The notes under the pieces were generated by a model that worked only from the letters and a program-made list of their open reading frames with translations, did no database searches and was not told where the DNA came from. Source: Anaerolineae bacterium (GTDB lineage Bacteria > Chloroflexota > Anaerolineae > Aggregatilineales > Phototrophicaceae). Taken from it: 53,978 nt of DNA. Position numbers and translations under genes: made by a program. The DNA lies in the NCBI GenBank assembly GCA_025454525.1, contig JALOOG010000041.1, forward strand, positions 1 through 53,978, read 5' to 3'. Within the stretch, counting starts at the first letter, position 1. The number at the start of each line of letters is the position of its first letter. Positions 26,684 through 36,614 of the stretch are shown in pieces.

Positions 26684-29149
26684 GTGAACCTGTTTCAGGC
26701 CCCTATCACCCCCATTGAACGCACGGTCGAGGGTTTTAAACGCGCTTTTCATGATAATCTGTACTATATTCGTGGACAAGCCGCTTACACCGCTTCGGAT
26801 TACGACTTTTACATGGCCTTGGCCTATACCATTCGCAGTTATCTGTTGTATGAATGGCAGCAAAATGTGAACGCCTATTGGGATCAAAATCCCAAGTTTG
26901 TGTATTACTTCTCCGCTGAATATTTGATGGGTCAACAGTTGACGCAAAACCTGTTGTATACCGATATGAACACGATCGCCCGTCAGGCGCTAGAGGAGAT
27001 CGGGCTGGATCTAGAGGCGTTGATCAAGTTGGACATTGAACCGGGGCTTGGCAACGGAGGCTTGGGTCGACTCGCGGCGTGTTTCATGGACTCGTTAGCG
27101 ACGCTCAATATCCCCGCATTGGGCTATGGCATCCGCTATGAGTTCGGCATCTTCCGGCAATCGTTTCGCGAGGGATGGCAGATCGAAGGGCCGGATGAAT
27201 GGCTCTATTACGGCACACCGTGGGATTTCGCACAACCGGATGATCGCATCGAAGTCCAATTCGGCGGATTCACCCGTCATTACACCGACTCGACCGGGGC
27301 GTATCGGGTGGAATGGGTCGGAAGTCAGAAGGTGATGGGTGAACCGTATCATATGCTGGTGCCAGGCTATCAGACCAAGACGATCAACTTATTACGCTTG
27401 TGGCAAGCGCGGGCTACCCAAGAATTTGATTTTCAACTGTTTGATGTGGGAGATTATGTGCGGGCGGTGGAACAAAAGACGCTCACCGAAAATATCAGCA
27501 AAGTTTTATATCCGAACGATAACACGCCACAAGGCCGCGAATTACGGCTTAAACAACAATATTTCTTTGTCAGCTGTTCCTTACGTGATATTTTACGCCG
27601 CTTCTTGATTAAAAATACCCAGTGGGATGATCTGCCGAAGATCGCCGCGATCCAACTCAACGACACGCATCCGGTGATCGCGATCACCGAATTGATGCGC
27701 CTGTTGATGGATGATCATCATCTCGGTTGGGAACGTGCGTGGACGATCACCTCACAAACTTTTGCCAGCACCCAACATACATTATTACCGGAAGCGTTGG
27801 AAAAATGGCCGGTGAGCTTGTTTGAGCGTCTGTTACCGCGTCATCTGGAGATCATCTACGAGATCAATCGGCGCTTTCTAGAAGAAGTGGCCCAAAAATT
27901 CCCGCGTGATGAGGCCCGGTTAGCGCGCATGTCGCTAATCGAAGAGGGTGAAGGCCGCTTGATCCGCATGGCGTATCTGGCGTGTGTCGGGAGCTTTTCG
28001 ATCAATGGTGTGGCGGAGTTGCAGACTCGTCTCCTAAAAGAGCGGGTGTTTCGCGATTTTTATGAGATGTACCCGGAAAAATTTAACAACAAGACCAACG
28101 GAGTCACGCCCCGCCGCTTTATGCGGTTGGCTAATCCCACCCTAAGCGAGTTGATTACCCGTAAGATCGGCGGCGATTGGTTACGCGATCTGGATCGGTT
28201 ACGTGAATTAGAGCGCTATGCCGATGATCCGGACTTTCAAGAACGTTGGCACGCGATCAAACAAGGGAATAAAGTCCGCTTAAGTGAGACGATCAAGGCG
28301 CACTTGGGACTCACCGTCCATAGCGAGATGCTGTTTGATGTGATGGTCAAACGCTTACATGAATACAAGCGGCAATTGTTGAAAGTGTTGCATATCATCA
28401 CCTTATACAACCGTCTCAAAGCAAATCCGAATCTTGATTTGGTGCCACGGGTGTTTGTGTTCGGAGCGAAGGCCGCGCCCGGTTATCGCACCGCAAAGTT
28501 GATCATCAAGTTGATCAATGCGGTGGGTGAAACGATCAATCACGATCGGCGCATTAGCGATCGTTTGCGCGTGGCCTATCTGCCGAATTTCAATGTCACC
28601 TTAGGGGAATTGATCTATCCGGCGGCGGATCTCTCGGAGCAGATCTCGTTAGCGGGCAAAGAAGCCTCCGGCACGGGCAATATGAAATTTGCGCTCAACG
28701 GCGCGTTGACGATCGGCACGTTGGACGGGGCAAATATTGAGATCCGCGAACAGGTGGGCGCGGATAACTTCTTCTTGTTCGGACTCACCACCGAAGAAGT
28801 ATTCGCGCTCAAAGAACGCGGGTATCGTCCGATGGAGTATTACGCCCGTGATCCCGAATTACAACAAGCGATCGATCAGATCGCGATGGGACGCTTCTCT
28901 AAAGATGAGCCGAATCGCTTTGAGGAACTGCTCAATAGCTTACGGTATCGGGATGAGTATCTGTTATTTGCCGATTATCGGAGTTATATCGACGCGCAAG
29001 ATCGAGTCGATGCGCTGTATCGTCACACGGCCATCTGGACACAAAAATCGATCTTAAACACGGCGCGCTCCGGCTTTTTCTCATCGGATCGCACCATCCG
29101 GCAATACTGTGATGAGATCTGGCGTGCGAAGCCGTTGGTATTGCGCTGA
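26684..29149 (+). CDS. glgP: Glycogen/alpha-glucan phosphorylase (GT35)
   Basis: An 821-aa enzyme of normal family length that releases glucose 1-phosphate from alpha-1,4-glucans. Signatures include [52 protein letters not shown] and the PLP-lysine region [20 protein letters not shown]. Translation starts at GTG 26684 behind AGGAG. The FGGY kinase gene overlaps its stop codon by one base (TGATG), suggesting translational coupling. The pair would feed storage glucan and another sugar into central metabolism. Confidence 0.96.
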   Translation: MNLFQAPITPIERTVEGFKRAFHDNLYYIRGQAAYTASDYDFYMALAYTIRSYLLYEWQQNVNAYWDQNPKFVYYFSAEYLMGQQLTQNLLYTDMNTIARQALEEIGLDLEALIKLDIEPGLGNGGLGRLAACFMDSLATLNIPALGYGIRYEFGIFRQSFREGWQIEGPDEWLYYGTPWDFAQPDDRIEVQFGGFTRHYTDSTGAYRVEWVGSQKVMGEPYHMLVPGYQTKTINLLRLWQARATQEFDFQLFDVGDYVRAVEQKTLTENISKVLYPNDNTPQGRELRLKQQYFFVSCSLRDILRRFLIKNTQWDDLPKIAAIQLNDTHPVIAITELMRLLMDDHHLGWERAWTITSQTFASTQHTLLPEALEKWPVSLFERLLPRHLEIIYEINRRFLEEVAQKFPRDEARLARMSLIEEGEGRLIRMAYLACVGSFSINGVAELQTRLLKERVFRDFYEMYPEKFNNKTNGVTPRRFMRLANPTLSELITRKIGGDWLRDLDRLRELERYADDPDFQERWHAIKQGNKVRLSETIKAHLGLTVHSEMLFDVMVKRLHEYKRQLLKVLHIITLYNRLKANPNLDLVPRVFVFGAKAAPGYRTAKLIIKLINAVGETINHDRRISDRLRVAYLPNFNVTLGELIYPAADLSEQISLAGKEASGTGNMKFALNGALTIGTLDGANIEIREQVGADNFFLFGLTTEEVFALKERGYRPMEYYARDPELQQAIDQIAMGRFSKDEPNRFEELLNSLRYRDEYLLFADYRSYIDAQDRVDALYRHTAIWTQKSILNTARSGFFSSDRTIRQYCDEIWRAKPLVLR

Positions 29150-30582
29150 TGACGTTGTTGGTATTGGATCTCGGCAGCTCATCGGCTCGGGCCGCGTTGT
29201 ATACCGATCAATTGCAAGCGATCACCGTAGCGAGTGAGCCGTATCGATTTGAAACCGATAAGTTGGGTGCATCCACGGTCGATCCGATCCGCTTACAGGA
29301 CGTGATGGAACGCTGTATAGACTCAGCCCTTAGACATCCGGCCGCTGCCACGATCCGCGCCGTGGGCATCGCCACTTTTGCCGCGAGTCTGCTAGGAGTT
29401 GATCGGCATAGCGCACCACTTACGGAGGTCTATACCTATGCTGATACACGCGCCGCCTCGGATCTCTCGCATTTAGGGGATCAGGTGGATCTGATGGCGG
29501 CGTATCAGCGCACAGGATGCCCTCCACATACTGCCTATCATCCGGCGCGTCTCAGTTGGTTGCGCCGCGTTGATCCGAGTCGGTTTGAAGCGGTGCAACA
29601 GTGGATCGATTTTGGCACTTATCTGATGCGTCAATGGTTCGGGATCGCGCCATGCAGTTATTCGATCGCCTCATGGAGTGGCTTATTCGATCGGGTCGAA
29701 TTGCGATGGGATGAGGTGTGGTTGAATCACTTCGGGTTAACACCAAGCCACTTCCCACCGTTAGCGGATTACACTGCCTATCTAAGTGGCTTGCGGCCGG
29801 AGTACGCCGATCGTTGGCCGGCCTTACGGGCCGTGCCGTTTTTTTTACCCGTGGGGGATGGTGCAGCGGCGAATGTGGGTGCGGGCGCAGTCGAAAGCGG
29901 TCAGATCGCGCTCACCTTGGGGACAACCGGGGCGGTACGATCGGTGAGCGCGGCACACACGCCGATTCCGGCGGGGCTATGGGCTTATCGGGTGGATGCG
30001 ACGCATCATCTGATCGGCGGAGCAACTTCTGAAGGCGGCAATGTGTTCGCGTGGCTCAAAGACCATTTGCGCTTACCTGACGCGGATCATCTCGAAAACG
30101 CCTTAGCGGCCGCGATACCCGATAGCCATGGGTTAACTTGGTTGCCATTCTTGGCAGGGGAACGTAGCCCCGGTTGGCGGAGTGAGGCCGTCGGCACATT
30201 GCACGGCTTACGACTAGCGACACCGCCGATCGCGATCGTGCAGGCGGCATTAGAGGGAATCGCGATCCGGTTGGCGTTGATCGCGGAGCAGTTAGGGCCG
30301 TCTGCTACGCCGATCCGCGTGACGGGGGGCGCGTTGAGCGCCTCGCCCGCGTGGACACAAATGATCGCCAACGCGATCGATCGGCCGTTGGCGGTGTTAG
30401 CCGAAAGCGCGATCACATCACGGGGAGTCGCCTTATTGACGTTATGCGCGTTAGAGGGCTTGCCGTTGCACATCTATCCACCGAATATTGACCGGATCAT
30501 TATGCCACAATCAGACGCGGTTTCACGCTTACGAGACTATCGGGCGCGTCAACAACGGCTTTATGATCAGATCATGGGATGA
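29149..30582 (+). CDS. FGGY family carbohydrate kinase (gluconokinase-like)
   Basis: 477 aa with the two-domain FGGY layout. The N-terminal phosphate-1 loop is LLVLDLGSSSARAALY, and SGLFD, GDGAAANVGAGA, LTLGTTGAVRSV and VTGGALSASPAW mark the sugar- and ATP-binding segments. The family phosphorylates gluconate, xylulose, glycerol and similar substrates. The short N-terminal domain and PFLAGERSPGW are like gluconate kinases, but the substrate is not settled. It overlaps glgP by one base. Confidence 0.88.
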   Translation: MTLLVLDLGSSSARAALYTDQLQAITVASEPYRFETDKLGASTVDPIRLQDVMERCIDSALRHPAAATIRAVGIATFAASLLGVDRHSAPLTEVYTYADTRAASDLSHLGDQVDLMAAYQRTGCPPHTAYHPARLSWLRRVDPSRFEAVQQWIDFGTYLMRQWFGIAPCSYSIASWSGLFDRVELRWDEVWLNHFGLTPSHFPPLADYTAYLSGLRPEYADRWPALRAVPFFLPVGDGAAANVGAGAVESGQIALTLGTTGAVRSVSAAHTPIPAGLWAYRVDATHHLIGGATSEGGNVFAWLKDHLRLPDADHLENALAAAIPDSHGLTWLPFLAGERSPGWRSEAVGTLHGLRLATPPIAIVQAALEGIAIRLALIAEQLGPSATPIRVTGGALSASPAWTQMIANAIDRPLAVLAESAITSRGVALLTLCALEGLPLHIYPPNIDRIIMPQSDAVSRLRDYRARQQRLYDQIMG

Positions 30583-30603
30583 GGAGCATCGCCCTCACCC
30601 CAT
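30574..30603. terminator. Bidirectional hairpin between FGGY kinase and MurF genes
   Basis: ATGGGATGAGG and CCTCACCCCAT form an 11-bp stem with one mismatch and an 8-nt loop, spanning the kinase stop codon and ending 4 bp before the convergent murF stop. Confidence 0.5.
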
Positions 30604-30607
30604 GAGA

Positions 30608-32245
30608 TCAGTAGGTATCTGGCAGGTCGTTCAGGAATAACACGGTGTCGCCGGCCTTCAGATGTTCACGATACCAGTTGACCGCTTGCGAGAGGGTATC
30701 GACCACTTGCAAGCGATCCGATGGGAAGCCGGCCTCTTGGAGTCCAGCATAGATCGGTTCAGTCTGGACTCTACCTACCAAGATCACATCGGTTGCATAT
30801 TGCGCGGCTAAGACCCCTAAGCGCCGATTTTCCCGCTCATGCAGATCGGCTAATTCCACCATGCCGGGCGTGATCAACAGGCGTTTTCCGGTCTGGTGCA
30901 TCGCCAAGACTTTGAGCGCGCTCACAATGCCGGAGGGATTCGCACTATACGCATCATTGATGATCGTGATGCCTTCCGCGGTCGTTTGTCGGACAAGTCG
31001 ACTCTCCGACGGTTTTAAGAGGCGGGCGCGGGCAGCAATTTCCTTTAAGGTCATCTTTTCGTGCAAAGCCACGGCGGTCGCTAACAAGATATTCGTCACA
31101 TTGTGTTCACCGATCACAGTGGTCTGAAAGCGTTCGCTGTGTCCGGTACGGGTATCAGTCACTGTGAAGGTGAGTCCGTCAAGGCTTTCATCGATCTCCG
31201 TCGCAATCAGATCGGGCGGGTTGGGCTGATCTAACGCGGCCGTTTTGCTGACGGTGATGCGGGTATTCGGATAACCCTTCTCATACATTTCGCGCACATA
31301 GGGGTTATCCCAGTTAAAAATGCCCACACCGTCCGGGCGAAGCGCTTTGATGATCTCATATTTGGCTTGCGCGGTGTTTTCAAGGCTGCCGAAACGCTCT
31401 AAATGCTGTGGCCCCACTTCTACCACAATGCTGATGTCCGGCGGGGTGAGATTCGAGATCCGTCCGATCTCCCCTTGGAAGTAAGCGCCCATTTCGACCA
31501 CAAAGTAATCGATCGCATAGTTGTTCGCGAGGTCGTGATTGATCGCGATGCACACGCCCATCATGGTATTGTAGCTTTTGGGGGTCGCATAAGCGTGATA
31601 GCGCCCGTTGAGGATGTCCGCGATAAAGTTTTTGGTGGTCGTCTTGCCATAACTTCCGGTGATCCCGATCACCCGTGGATTGACCTCATGTAAAACGCGG
31701 CGGGCATTGGCGATAAACCGTTGACGAAAAAACGCCTCCACCGGAGTCATCAGCAGGTTGCCAAGCGCTAAAGAGAGCGGTACGGTCAAATAGAGCGCGA
31801 GTCCGATCCCAATCACGCCGATCAAGCCCACTTCCGGCAAATCATGCGCGATCGGATGCAGCCACGTTAAGCTTAGCAGACTGATCACACCGATTACGGT
31901 GAAGGTTGCGCCTAACAAACGGGTGGCTCGCGGAGTGCGATTAAACCGTTTTTTGATCTCGCCTTCCGACGGCGGGATCACACCGACAAGCGCGGCGATG
32001 ATCGCGATGATCGTCGGTAGGATCATGCCGCCTTCCGAAAAAAATACCCCGAATAATGCGCCTAAAAAGGCGGCCAAGATCGGGCGGCGTAAAAACCACC
32101 GATCGCGCCGGGCGATGATCCAACGTAAATAGCGATGACTCTTGTATTCTTCGATCTGATAGAAGCGCGCTTGCCGATAGGCATAGATGCACGCGCCGAT
32201 CGTCCAGATTAACCCGATGAGGATGAGGCCGGGGTTAGGGGTCAT
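30608..32245 (-). CDS. murF: MurF-type Mur ligase with N-terminal membrane domain
   Basis: A 545-aa protein. Residues about 1-175 contain four or so TM segments in place of the usual soluble MurF N-domain. The ligase core starts near 185 with the ATP loop GITGSYGKTTTKN, followed by SYNTMMGVCIAIN, VVEMGAYFQGEIG, a NWDNPYV segment, NDAYSANPSG and TPGMVELADLHE. MurF adds D-Ala-D-Ala to UDP-MurNAc-tripeptide. The membrane anchor would place this step at the inner face of the membrane. GGAGG lies 4 nt before the ATG. Specific activity as MurF rather than another Mur ligase is likely but inferred. Confidence 0.87.
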   Translation of the reverse strand: MTPNPGLILIGLIWTIGACIYAYRQARFYQIEEYKSHRYLRWIIARRDRWFLRRPILAAFLGALFGVFFSEGGMILPTIIAIIAALVGVIPPSEGEIKKRFNRTPRATRLLGATFTVIGVISLLSLTWLHPIAHDLPEVGLIGVIGIGLALYLTVPLSLALGNLLMTPVEAFFRQRFIANARRVLHEVNPRVIGITGSYGKTTTKNFIADILNGRYHAYATPKSYNTMMGVCIAINHDLANNYAIDYFVVEMGAYFQGEIGRISNLTPPDISIVVEVGPQHLERFGSLENTAQAKYEIIKALRPDGVGIFNWDNPYVREMYEKGYPNTRITVSKTAALDQPNPPDLIATEIDESLDGLTFTVTDTRTGHSERFQTTVIGEHNVTNILLATAVALHEKMTLKEIAARARLLKPSESRLVRQTTAEGITIINDAYSANPSGIVSALKVLAMHQTGKRLLITPGMVELADLHERENRRLGVLAAQYATDVILVGRVQTEPIYAGLQEAGFPSDRLQVVDTLSQAVNWYREHLKAGDTVLFLNDLPDTY

Positions 32246-32547
32246 GGGGCCTCCAATCCTGTTACGACGGTCAACCCCATCCCCAACCCTTCCCCATACA
32301 TGGGGAAGCGAGTCAAGAACTCGGCGAGGAGGAGATTAGGCGTGGGGGAGGGAATCAGGGACTCGGTAGACGGGTGTTTAAGGGTGAAAAGGGAAAGTGG
32401 TGTGTGTATCGAATGAAGATCATTCGTGAAGTTGTCCATAAGCGATCCTGTGAAGAGACAAGCATCGAAAAAGTGTTACCAGTCGATGATAACACGGTGG
32501 GGGAAAACACGGGAAGATCACATTGTACCCATTGCTGACGATATGAT
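32246..32547. other. Intergenic region upstream of murF
   Basis: 302 bp. It carries the short palindromic repeat at 32272-32340, then low-complexity G/A-rich sequence. No convincing gene or promoter was seen; two ORFs of 65 and 89 codons here lack family features and overlap repeat sequence. Confidence 0.5.
32272..32340 (+). repeat. Short member of the CCCCATACATGGGG repeat family
   Basis: CAACCCCATCCCCAACCC leads into a palindrome, CTTCCCCAT-AC-ATGGGGAAG (32289-32308). The block matches the core of the intergenic copies and the start of the insertion in the DUF4058 gene. It begins 27 bp upstream of the murF ATG. Confidence 0.65.
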
Positions 32548-32877
32548 TTATTCCGTCAGATCGGAGTCTTCGGGGGGTAACGTGGCGAGATAATCCTTCA
32601 GGCGATCGTAACGTTCCGCCCATAAAACGCGGAAGGACTCCAACCATGTATCTAACTCCGCTAAAGGTGTGGGATCTAAGGCATACCAACGCTGTTGAGC
32701 CGCTTGACGCACCTGTACCAAACCCGCCTCGCGCAAGACGCGCAAATGTTTCGACACGTTCGGCTGACTTTTGCCCAATAACGTCACCAATTCACCCACA
32801 TGATGCGGGCGCTCCCGTAACAGATCAAGGATCTGTCGTCGGATTGGATCAGACAAGGCTTCATAGATCGTGTTCAT
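32548..32877 (-). CDS. ArsR family transcriptional regulator
   Basis: A 109-aa winged-helix repressor. The N-terminal ALSDPIRRQILDLLRERP and the recognition helix region GKSQPNVSKHLRVLREAGLV are classic ArsR features, followed by a beta-wing (AAQQRWYAL). No metal-binding ELCVCDL motif is present, so it belongs to the metal-independent class often paired with SRPBCC proteins. It lies 113 bp downstream of the AHSA1 gene on the same strand and probably represses that promoter. Confidence 0.92.
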   Translation of the reverse strand: MNTIYEALSDPIRRQILDLLRERPHHVGELVTLLGKSQPNVSKHLRVLREAGLVQVRQAAQQRWYALDPTPLAELDTWLESFRVLWAERYDRLKDYLATLPPEDSDLTE

Positions 32878-32990
32878 CGCTCTGGTTTCAATTCGACTCG
32901 ATCAAAAGATAAGATGACATGAATCTGCCCAAGTGCAAAGGGATCGATTAAGCGGGCGGGGTATGCACTGCTGACCCCGCCCATCAGAGA

Positions 32991-33476
32991 TTATACTCCG
33001 GCTAAATAGGCCTCAAGGCGTGCGATCGTATCGCGGAAACCTTCGGTCATGCCCATGTCTAACACCATACGCAACTGTTCGGCGCTCTCGTATTCGCTAT
33101 GACTGGTCACTTGAGTGCGTCCATCCCCTAGATCGGCAAATTCTACCGTATTGAGACTCGCGGGAAACTCTGGGTTGATGTTGCCCGTGGCATCGGTGAA
33201 ATAATCGCGGTAAACGATCAATTCTGGTGCGCGGATCTGCTCATAAACCCCTTTGCCACAGCTTTGTTGACCTTCGTCACTTTGCATACAGTAGATCCAT
33301 TCACCGCCCACCCGAAAATCTAACTCACAGATCGGCAGACTCCAACCCGTGGGGCCCCACCAATGTTTAAGGTGTTCAGGGCGTGACCACATTTCAAACA
33401 CCCGTGTACGCGGGGCCTTAAACACCATTACGGCGGTAAACACACGATCGGTATGGCTCACGGTAAAATGATTCAT
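32991..33476 (-). CDS. SRPBCC/AHSA1 domain protein
   Basis: About 161 aa from the ATG at 33476, which has GAGAGGAAA upstream; an in-frame TTG at 33494 is less likely. The AHSA1-type fold is visible as VFKAPRTRVFEMWSRPEHL, HWWGPTGWSLP, FRVGGEWIYCM and a final GMTEGFRDTIARLEAYL helix. The family binds hydrophobic ligands in a deep cavity; the ligand here is unknown. Pairing with an ArsR regulator is a recurrent arrangement in bacteria. The promoter and a probable operator lie just upstream. Confidence 0.9.
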   Translation of the reverse strand: MNHFTVSHTDRVFTAVMVFKAPRTRVFEMWSRPEHLKHWWGPTGWSLPICELDFRVGGEWIYCMQSDEGQQSCGKGVYEQIRAPELIVYRDYFTDATGNINPEFPASLNTVEFADLGDGRTQVTSHSEYESAEQLRMVLDMGMTEGFRDTIARLEAYLAGV

Positions 33477-33519
33477 GGTGGCGTTTCCTCTCAATAGACG
33501 CTGATCACAAGTTAGCTTG

Positions 33520-33549
33520 AATATACCACATGGGTTATATAACTGTCAA
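33520..33549 (-). promoter_or_regulatory. Promoter of the AHSA1-ArsR unit with an embedded operator palindrome
   Basis: On the minus strand a consensus TTGACA (33549-33544), an 18-bp spacer and TATATT (33525-33520). The spacer and -10 are covered by an imperfect palindrome at 33521-33540 (ATATAaCCCATGtGGTATAT on the minus strand), symmetric at 16 of 20 positions and centred on CATG. Its size and position are those of an ArsR-type operator. Confidence 0.65.
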
Positions 33550-33773
33550 GGCATATATGGATCGGAAAATGAAACAAGCCCATCGCTTAAACCGTTGTGT
33601 TATGCTTGCATGATCGTTTAGAGATATCATTACTCATTAAGGTTATTTCTCTGTTCTTATTCCATGCTCACTGTATTATATCATTTTCAACTATTTTCAC
33701 CCTAGCACCCTCTAGCATTTTCAGGGCGATCGCACGGGCCTAAGGATTGCCGTGTAATTGACCCCCTAAGCTA

Positions 33774-33802
33774 CTGACAATCCCGATCGGGTGATCTATA
33801 AT
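33774..33802 (+). promoter_or_regulatory. Near-consensus promoter 8 nt from an ATG (leaderless candidate)
   Basis: CTGACA (33774-33779), a 17-bp spacer and a perfect TATAAT (33797-33802). The ATG is at 33811, so the transcript should start at or within two bases of it. No Shine-Dalgarno exists. It would drive the acyl-CoA carboxylase operon. The remaining ~200 bp between here and the divergent AHSA1 promoter is AT-rich with nothing else recognised. Confidence 0.75.
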
Positions 33803-33810
33803 CCGTACCT

Positions 33811-34245
33811 ATGATTGAACATCCACCCACACGCCCGTACTGGCTGATCGCGATTGGGGGTCTCTTGATGTTGCATCAAGGGATCGCCGCCATGCAAGCG
33901 TTAACGATCGCCACTGCTCCAGTCAGCCTCTCCGCGCCGTTCGAGTTTGTGACGCGCAGTTTGTGGAGCTTGGGATTCGGCGTGATGATCGTGCGTTTAT
34001 GGCGATCCCCAAGCAGTCTCGGCACGTTTGGAGGGGCTTTGGTGTTATTAACGGTGTTTTGGCTGTATACGCTGGGACACGCGGCGCTCTGGGTACGAGC
34101 AGACTATGAGCGTCAACGTTGGCCCTTTTTGGTGATTTGCTGCTCACTTTGGATACTTATTGCAAGTGCTGTCTACCTCCGTCGGAGGCACGGCTTATTT
34201 ATGGAGAATCATGATCATGACGATCAACCTAAACCCCAAAATTGA
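33811..34245 (+). CDS. Small four-TM membrane protein, unrecognised
   Basis: 144 aa with four hydrophobic helices (about 11-30, 45-63, 70-90, 105-125) and a charged His/Asp-rich tail ([14 protein letters not shown]). I do not recognise a family. It is first in the acyl-CoA carboxylase operon and overlaps the carboxyltransferase start by 35 bp, suggesting translational coupling. The upstream promoter implies a leaderless start at 33811. Confidence 0.7.
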   Translation: MIEHPPTRPYWLIAIGGLLMLHQGIAAMQALTIATAPVSLSAPFEFVTRSLWSLGFGVMIVRLWRSPSSLGTFGGALVLLTVFWLYTLGHAALWVRADYERQRWPFLVICCSLWILIASAVYLRRRHGLFMENHDHDDQPKPQN

Positions 34246-35773
34246 TCATTTACGTCAACTACGCGATCAGAGCCGACAAGGAGGCGGCCCCGAACGGATC
34301 AAGCGTCAGCACGACTCCGGACGCAACACCGCCCGCGAACGGCTGGACATCTTGTTAGACCCCGGCAGCTTTCATGAGATTGACGGCTTTGTGGAACACC
34401 GTTCGCGTAACTTTGGGATCGATAAACAACGTCACCCCGGTGATAGTGTGATCACCGGCTGGGGGACGATCGACGGCCGCTTGGTGTATGTCTACTCGCA
34501 AGATTTTACCGTGATCGGCGGATCGGTGAGTGAAGTCCACGCCCAAAAGATCTGTAAGATCTTAGACATGGCGATGAAAAACGGCGCGCCCGTGATCGGT
34601 CTTAATGACTCCGGTGGGGCGCGTATCCATGAAGGGGTCGAAAGCTTAGGCGGTTATGCGGATATTTTCCTCCGTAACACCTTAGCCAGTGGTGTCGTGC
34701 CACAATTAAGTGTGATTATGGGGCCTTGCGCGGGCGGATCGGTGTATAGCCCTGCCTTGACTGATTTTATCTTCATGGTGAAGAACACCAGCTATATGTT
34801 TATCACCGGCCCGGATGTGGTGAAACAAGTCACCCATGAAGATGTCTCGTTTGAGGATCTGGGTGGTGCGAGTGTTCATGCCTCAAAAAGTGGTGTCTCG
34901 CATGTCGTGGGCGAAAATGAGACCGAAACGCTGATGTTGGTGCGTGAACTGCTCACCTACTTACCCCAAAATAACCTTGAAGACCCCGCCTTGATCGCCA
35001 CCACCGATGATCCCTTACGCGCTGATCCTGAACTAGACACGATCATCCCAGATAACCCCAACAAACCCTATGATGTGAAAGACGTGATCACCCGCATCGT
35101 GGATCAAGGCAACTTCTACGAAATTCATCAAGATTATGCGGCGAATATCGTGGTCGGTTTTGCCCGCTTAGGCGGTCACAGTGTCGGGATTGTGGCCAAT
35201 CAACCGATGGTTTTGGCCGGCGTGTTGGATATTGATGCCAGCATCAAAGCGGCCCGGTTTATCCGCTTCTGTGATTGTTTTAACATCCCGATCATTACCT
35301 TGGTGGATGTCCCCGGCTATCTGCCCGGCACCGATCAAGAACACAATGGCATCATCATGTCTGGGGCGAAACTCTTATTTGCCTATTGCGAGGCCACCGT
35401 GCCGAAACTCACCGTCACCATGCGTAAATCGTATGGCGGCGCGTATTGCGTGATGAGTAGCAAACACATTCGGGGCGATCTCAACCTTGCATGGCCCACC
35501 GCCGAGATCGCGGTCATGGGGCCAGAAGGCGCGGTAGAGATCATCTTCCGGCGTGAGATCAGCGCGGCCGCCGATCCCGCAGCGCGCAAAGCGGAATTGA
35601 CCGCCGAATATCGCGAAAAATTCGCCAATCCATACATTGCCGCGAGTCGCGGTTACATTGATGACATCATTGAACCGCGTGATACCCGCGCCCGGTTGAT
35701 CAACGCGCTCAACGTGTTCCAAAATAAACGCGATCAAAATCCGCCCAAAAAGCACGGCAATATCCCGTTGTAA
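34211..35773 (+). CDS. Acyl-CoA carboxylase beta subunit (propionyl/acetyl-CoA carboxyltransferase)
   Basis: About 520 aa; the ATG at 34211 follows GGAGA, and 34217 is also possible. It transfers carboxyl from carboxybiotin to an acyl-CoA. N-half motifs: [32 protein letters not shown] and [18 protein letters not shown]-half motifs: [15 protein letters not shown] and [15 protein letters not shown]. The overall layout is PccB/AccD5-like. The residue after GGAY, reported to influence acyl-chain preference in actinobacterial homologues, is Cys here, so propionyl versus acetyl preference is open. The biotin carboxylase and biotin carrier subunits lie 1.8 kb downstream in the same direction. Confidence 0.93.
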   Translation: MIMTINLNPKIDHLRQLRDQSRQGGGPERIKRQHDSGRNTARERLDILLDPGSFHEIDGFVEHRSRNFGIDKQRHPGDSVITGWGTIDGRLVYVYSQDFTVIGGSVSEVHAQKICKILDMAMKNGAPVIGLNDSGGARIHEGVESLGGYADIFLRNTLASGVVPQLSVIMGPCAGGSVYSPALTDFIFMVKNTSYMFITGPDVVKQVTHEDVSFEDLGGASVHASKSGVSHVVGENETETLMLVRELLTYLPQNNLEDPALIATTDDPLRADPELDTIIPDNPNKPYDVKDVITRIVDQGNFYEIHQDYAANIVVGFARLGGHSVGIVANQPMVLAGVLDIDASIKAARFIRFCDCFNIPIITLVDVPGYLPGTDQEHNGIIMSGAKLLFAYCEATVPKLTVTMRKSYGGAYCVMSSKHIRGDLNLAWPTAEIAVMGPEGAVEIIFRREISAAADPAARKAELTAEYREKFANPYIAASRGYIDDIIEPRDTRARLINALNVFQNKRDQNPPKKHGNIPL

Positions 35774-35790
35774 ACGACAGGGGAGACACC

Positions 35791-36606
35791 ATGAAACAGT
35801 TACCGTTCCAAAACACGGAGTTTCTCAAAAACAATCAATACACGGGTGCGGACAAATTGGCCGCACGCATCCGGTTTCATCAAAAGTTTGGGAGCGCAAA
35901 GCGGGATCTGCATCTGTGGCAAATGGATTACATCCTGCCCGTAGCCCCGCCGCAAGCCGCTGTTTTGGAATGTGGTGCCGGACGAGGTGACTTTTGGCAG
36001 AAAAATGCCAAGGTGATCCCGTCTGGTTGGCAGATCACCCTTAGCGATCTCTCCGAAGGCATGTTAGATGACGCAAAAGCCTATCTTGGCGCGGATCTAG
36101 CGGCGCGGTTGCAATTTGAGGTGTTTGATGTCCAACAGATCCCACACCCAGAAGCCCAGTTTGACGTGGTGATCGCGAATCACATGCTCTATCATGTGGC
36201 GGATCTACCACGCGCCTTGAGCGAGATCCGCCGAGTCTTAAAACCAGAAGGGGTGTTCTTTGCGCTTACCAATGGCACGGATCACCTGCAAGAACTTGAA
36301 GCGATCCACCAACGGATCAGCGGATCGCCGGGATTGATGATGGTACGCGGCGCGTTTGATCTAGAAAACGCGGTGGAAAAGTTGCAAACCGTGTTTCAGG
36401 ATGTCAAGATGTTACGCTTTAAAGATGCGCTACGGGTGACAGAATTGCCAACGCTGTTAGCGTATCTTGCGTCTACGATCGATGATGCTGATACCGTGTT
36501 CAATACACCCGAAAATCAAGCGTATCTGGCCGAATTGCAAGCCCAGATCGATCGGGATGGGTTTATCCCAGTGACGAAAACACTCGGCCTGTTGATCGCA
36601 AGGTAG
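35791..36606 (+). CDS. Class I SAM-dependent methyltransferase
   Basis: 271 aa. Motif I is AVLECGAGRGDFW, post-I TLSDLSEGMLDDAK, motif II FDVVIANHMLYHV and motif III IRRVLKPEGVFFAL, typical of the Methyltransf_11/25 type that acts on small molecules. AGGGGAGACACC precedes the ATG, 17 bp after the carboxyltransferase stop. There is no obvious reason for it to sit between carboxylase subunit genes; the substrate is unknown. Confidence 0.9.
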   Translation: MKQLPFQNTEFLKNNQYTGADKLAARIRFHQKFGSAKRDLHLWQMDYILPVAPPQAAVLECGAGRGDFWQKNAKVIPSGWQITLSDLSEGMLDDAKAYLGADLAARLQFEVFDVQQIPHPEAQFDVVIANHMLYHVADLPRALSEIRRVLKPEGVFFALTNGTDHLQELEAIHQRISGSPGLMMVRGAFDLENAVEKLQTVFQDVKMLRFKDALRVTELPTLLAYLASTIDDADTVFNTPENQAYLAELQAQIDRDGFIPVTKTLGLLIAR

Positions 36607-36614
36607 ATGAGATC

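Noticed and set aside
23228-32245. Similar N-termini (M)MTPNP in the GT39-like protein and MurF, with CCTAACCCC DNA like the repeat family
   Set aside because: The match is only about ten bases of low complexity; I could not separate it from chance.
32242-32689. Two minus-strand ORFs (65 and 89 codons) between murF and arsR
   Set aside because: One is built from the palindromic repeat; the other overlaps arsR out of frame. Neither has a ribosome binding site.
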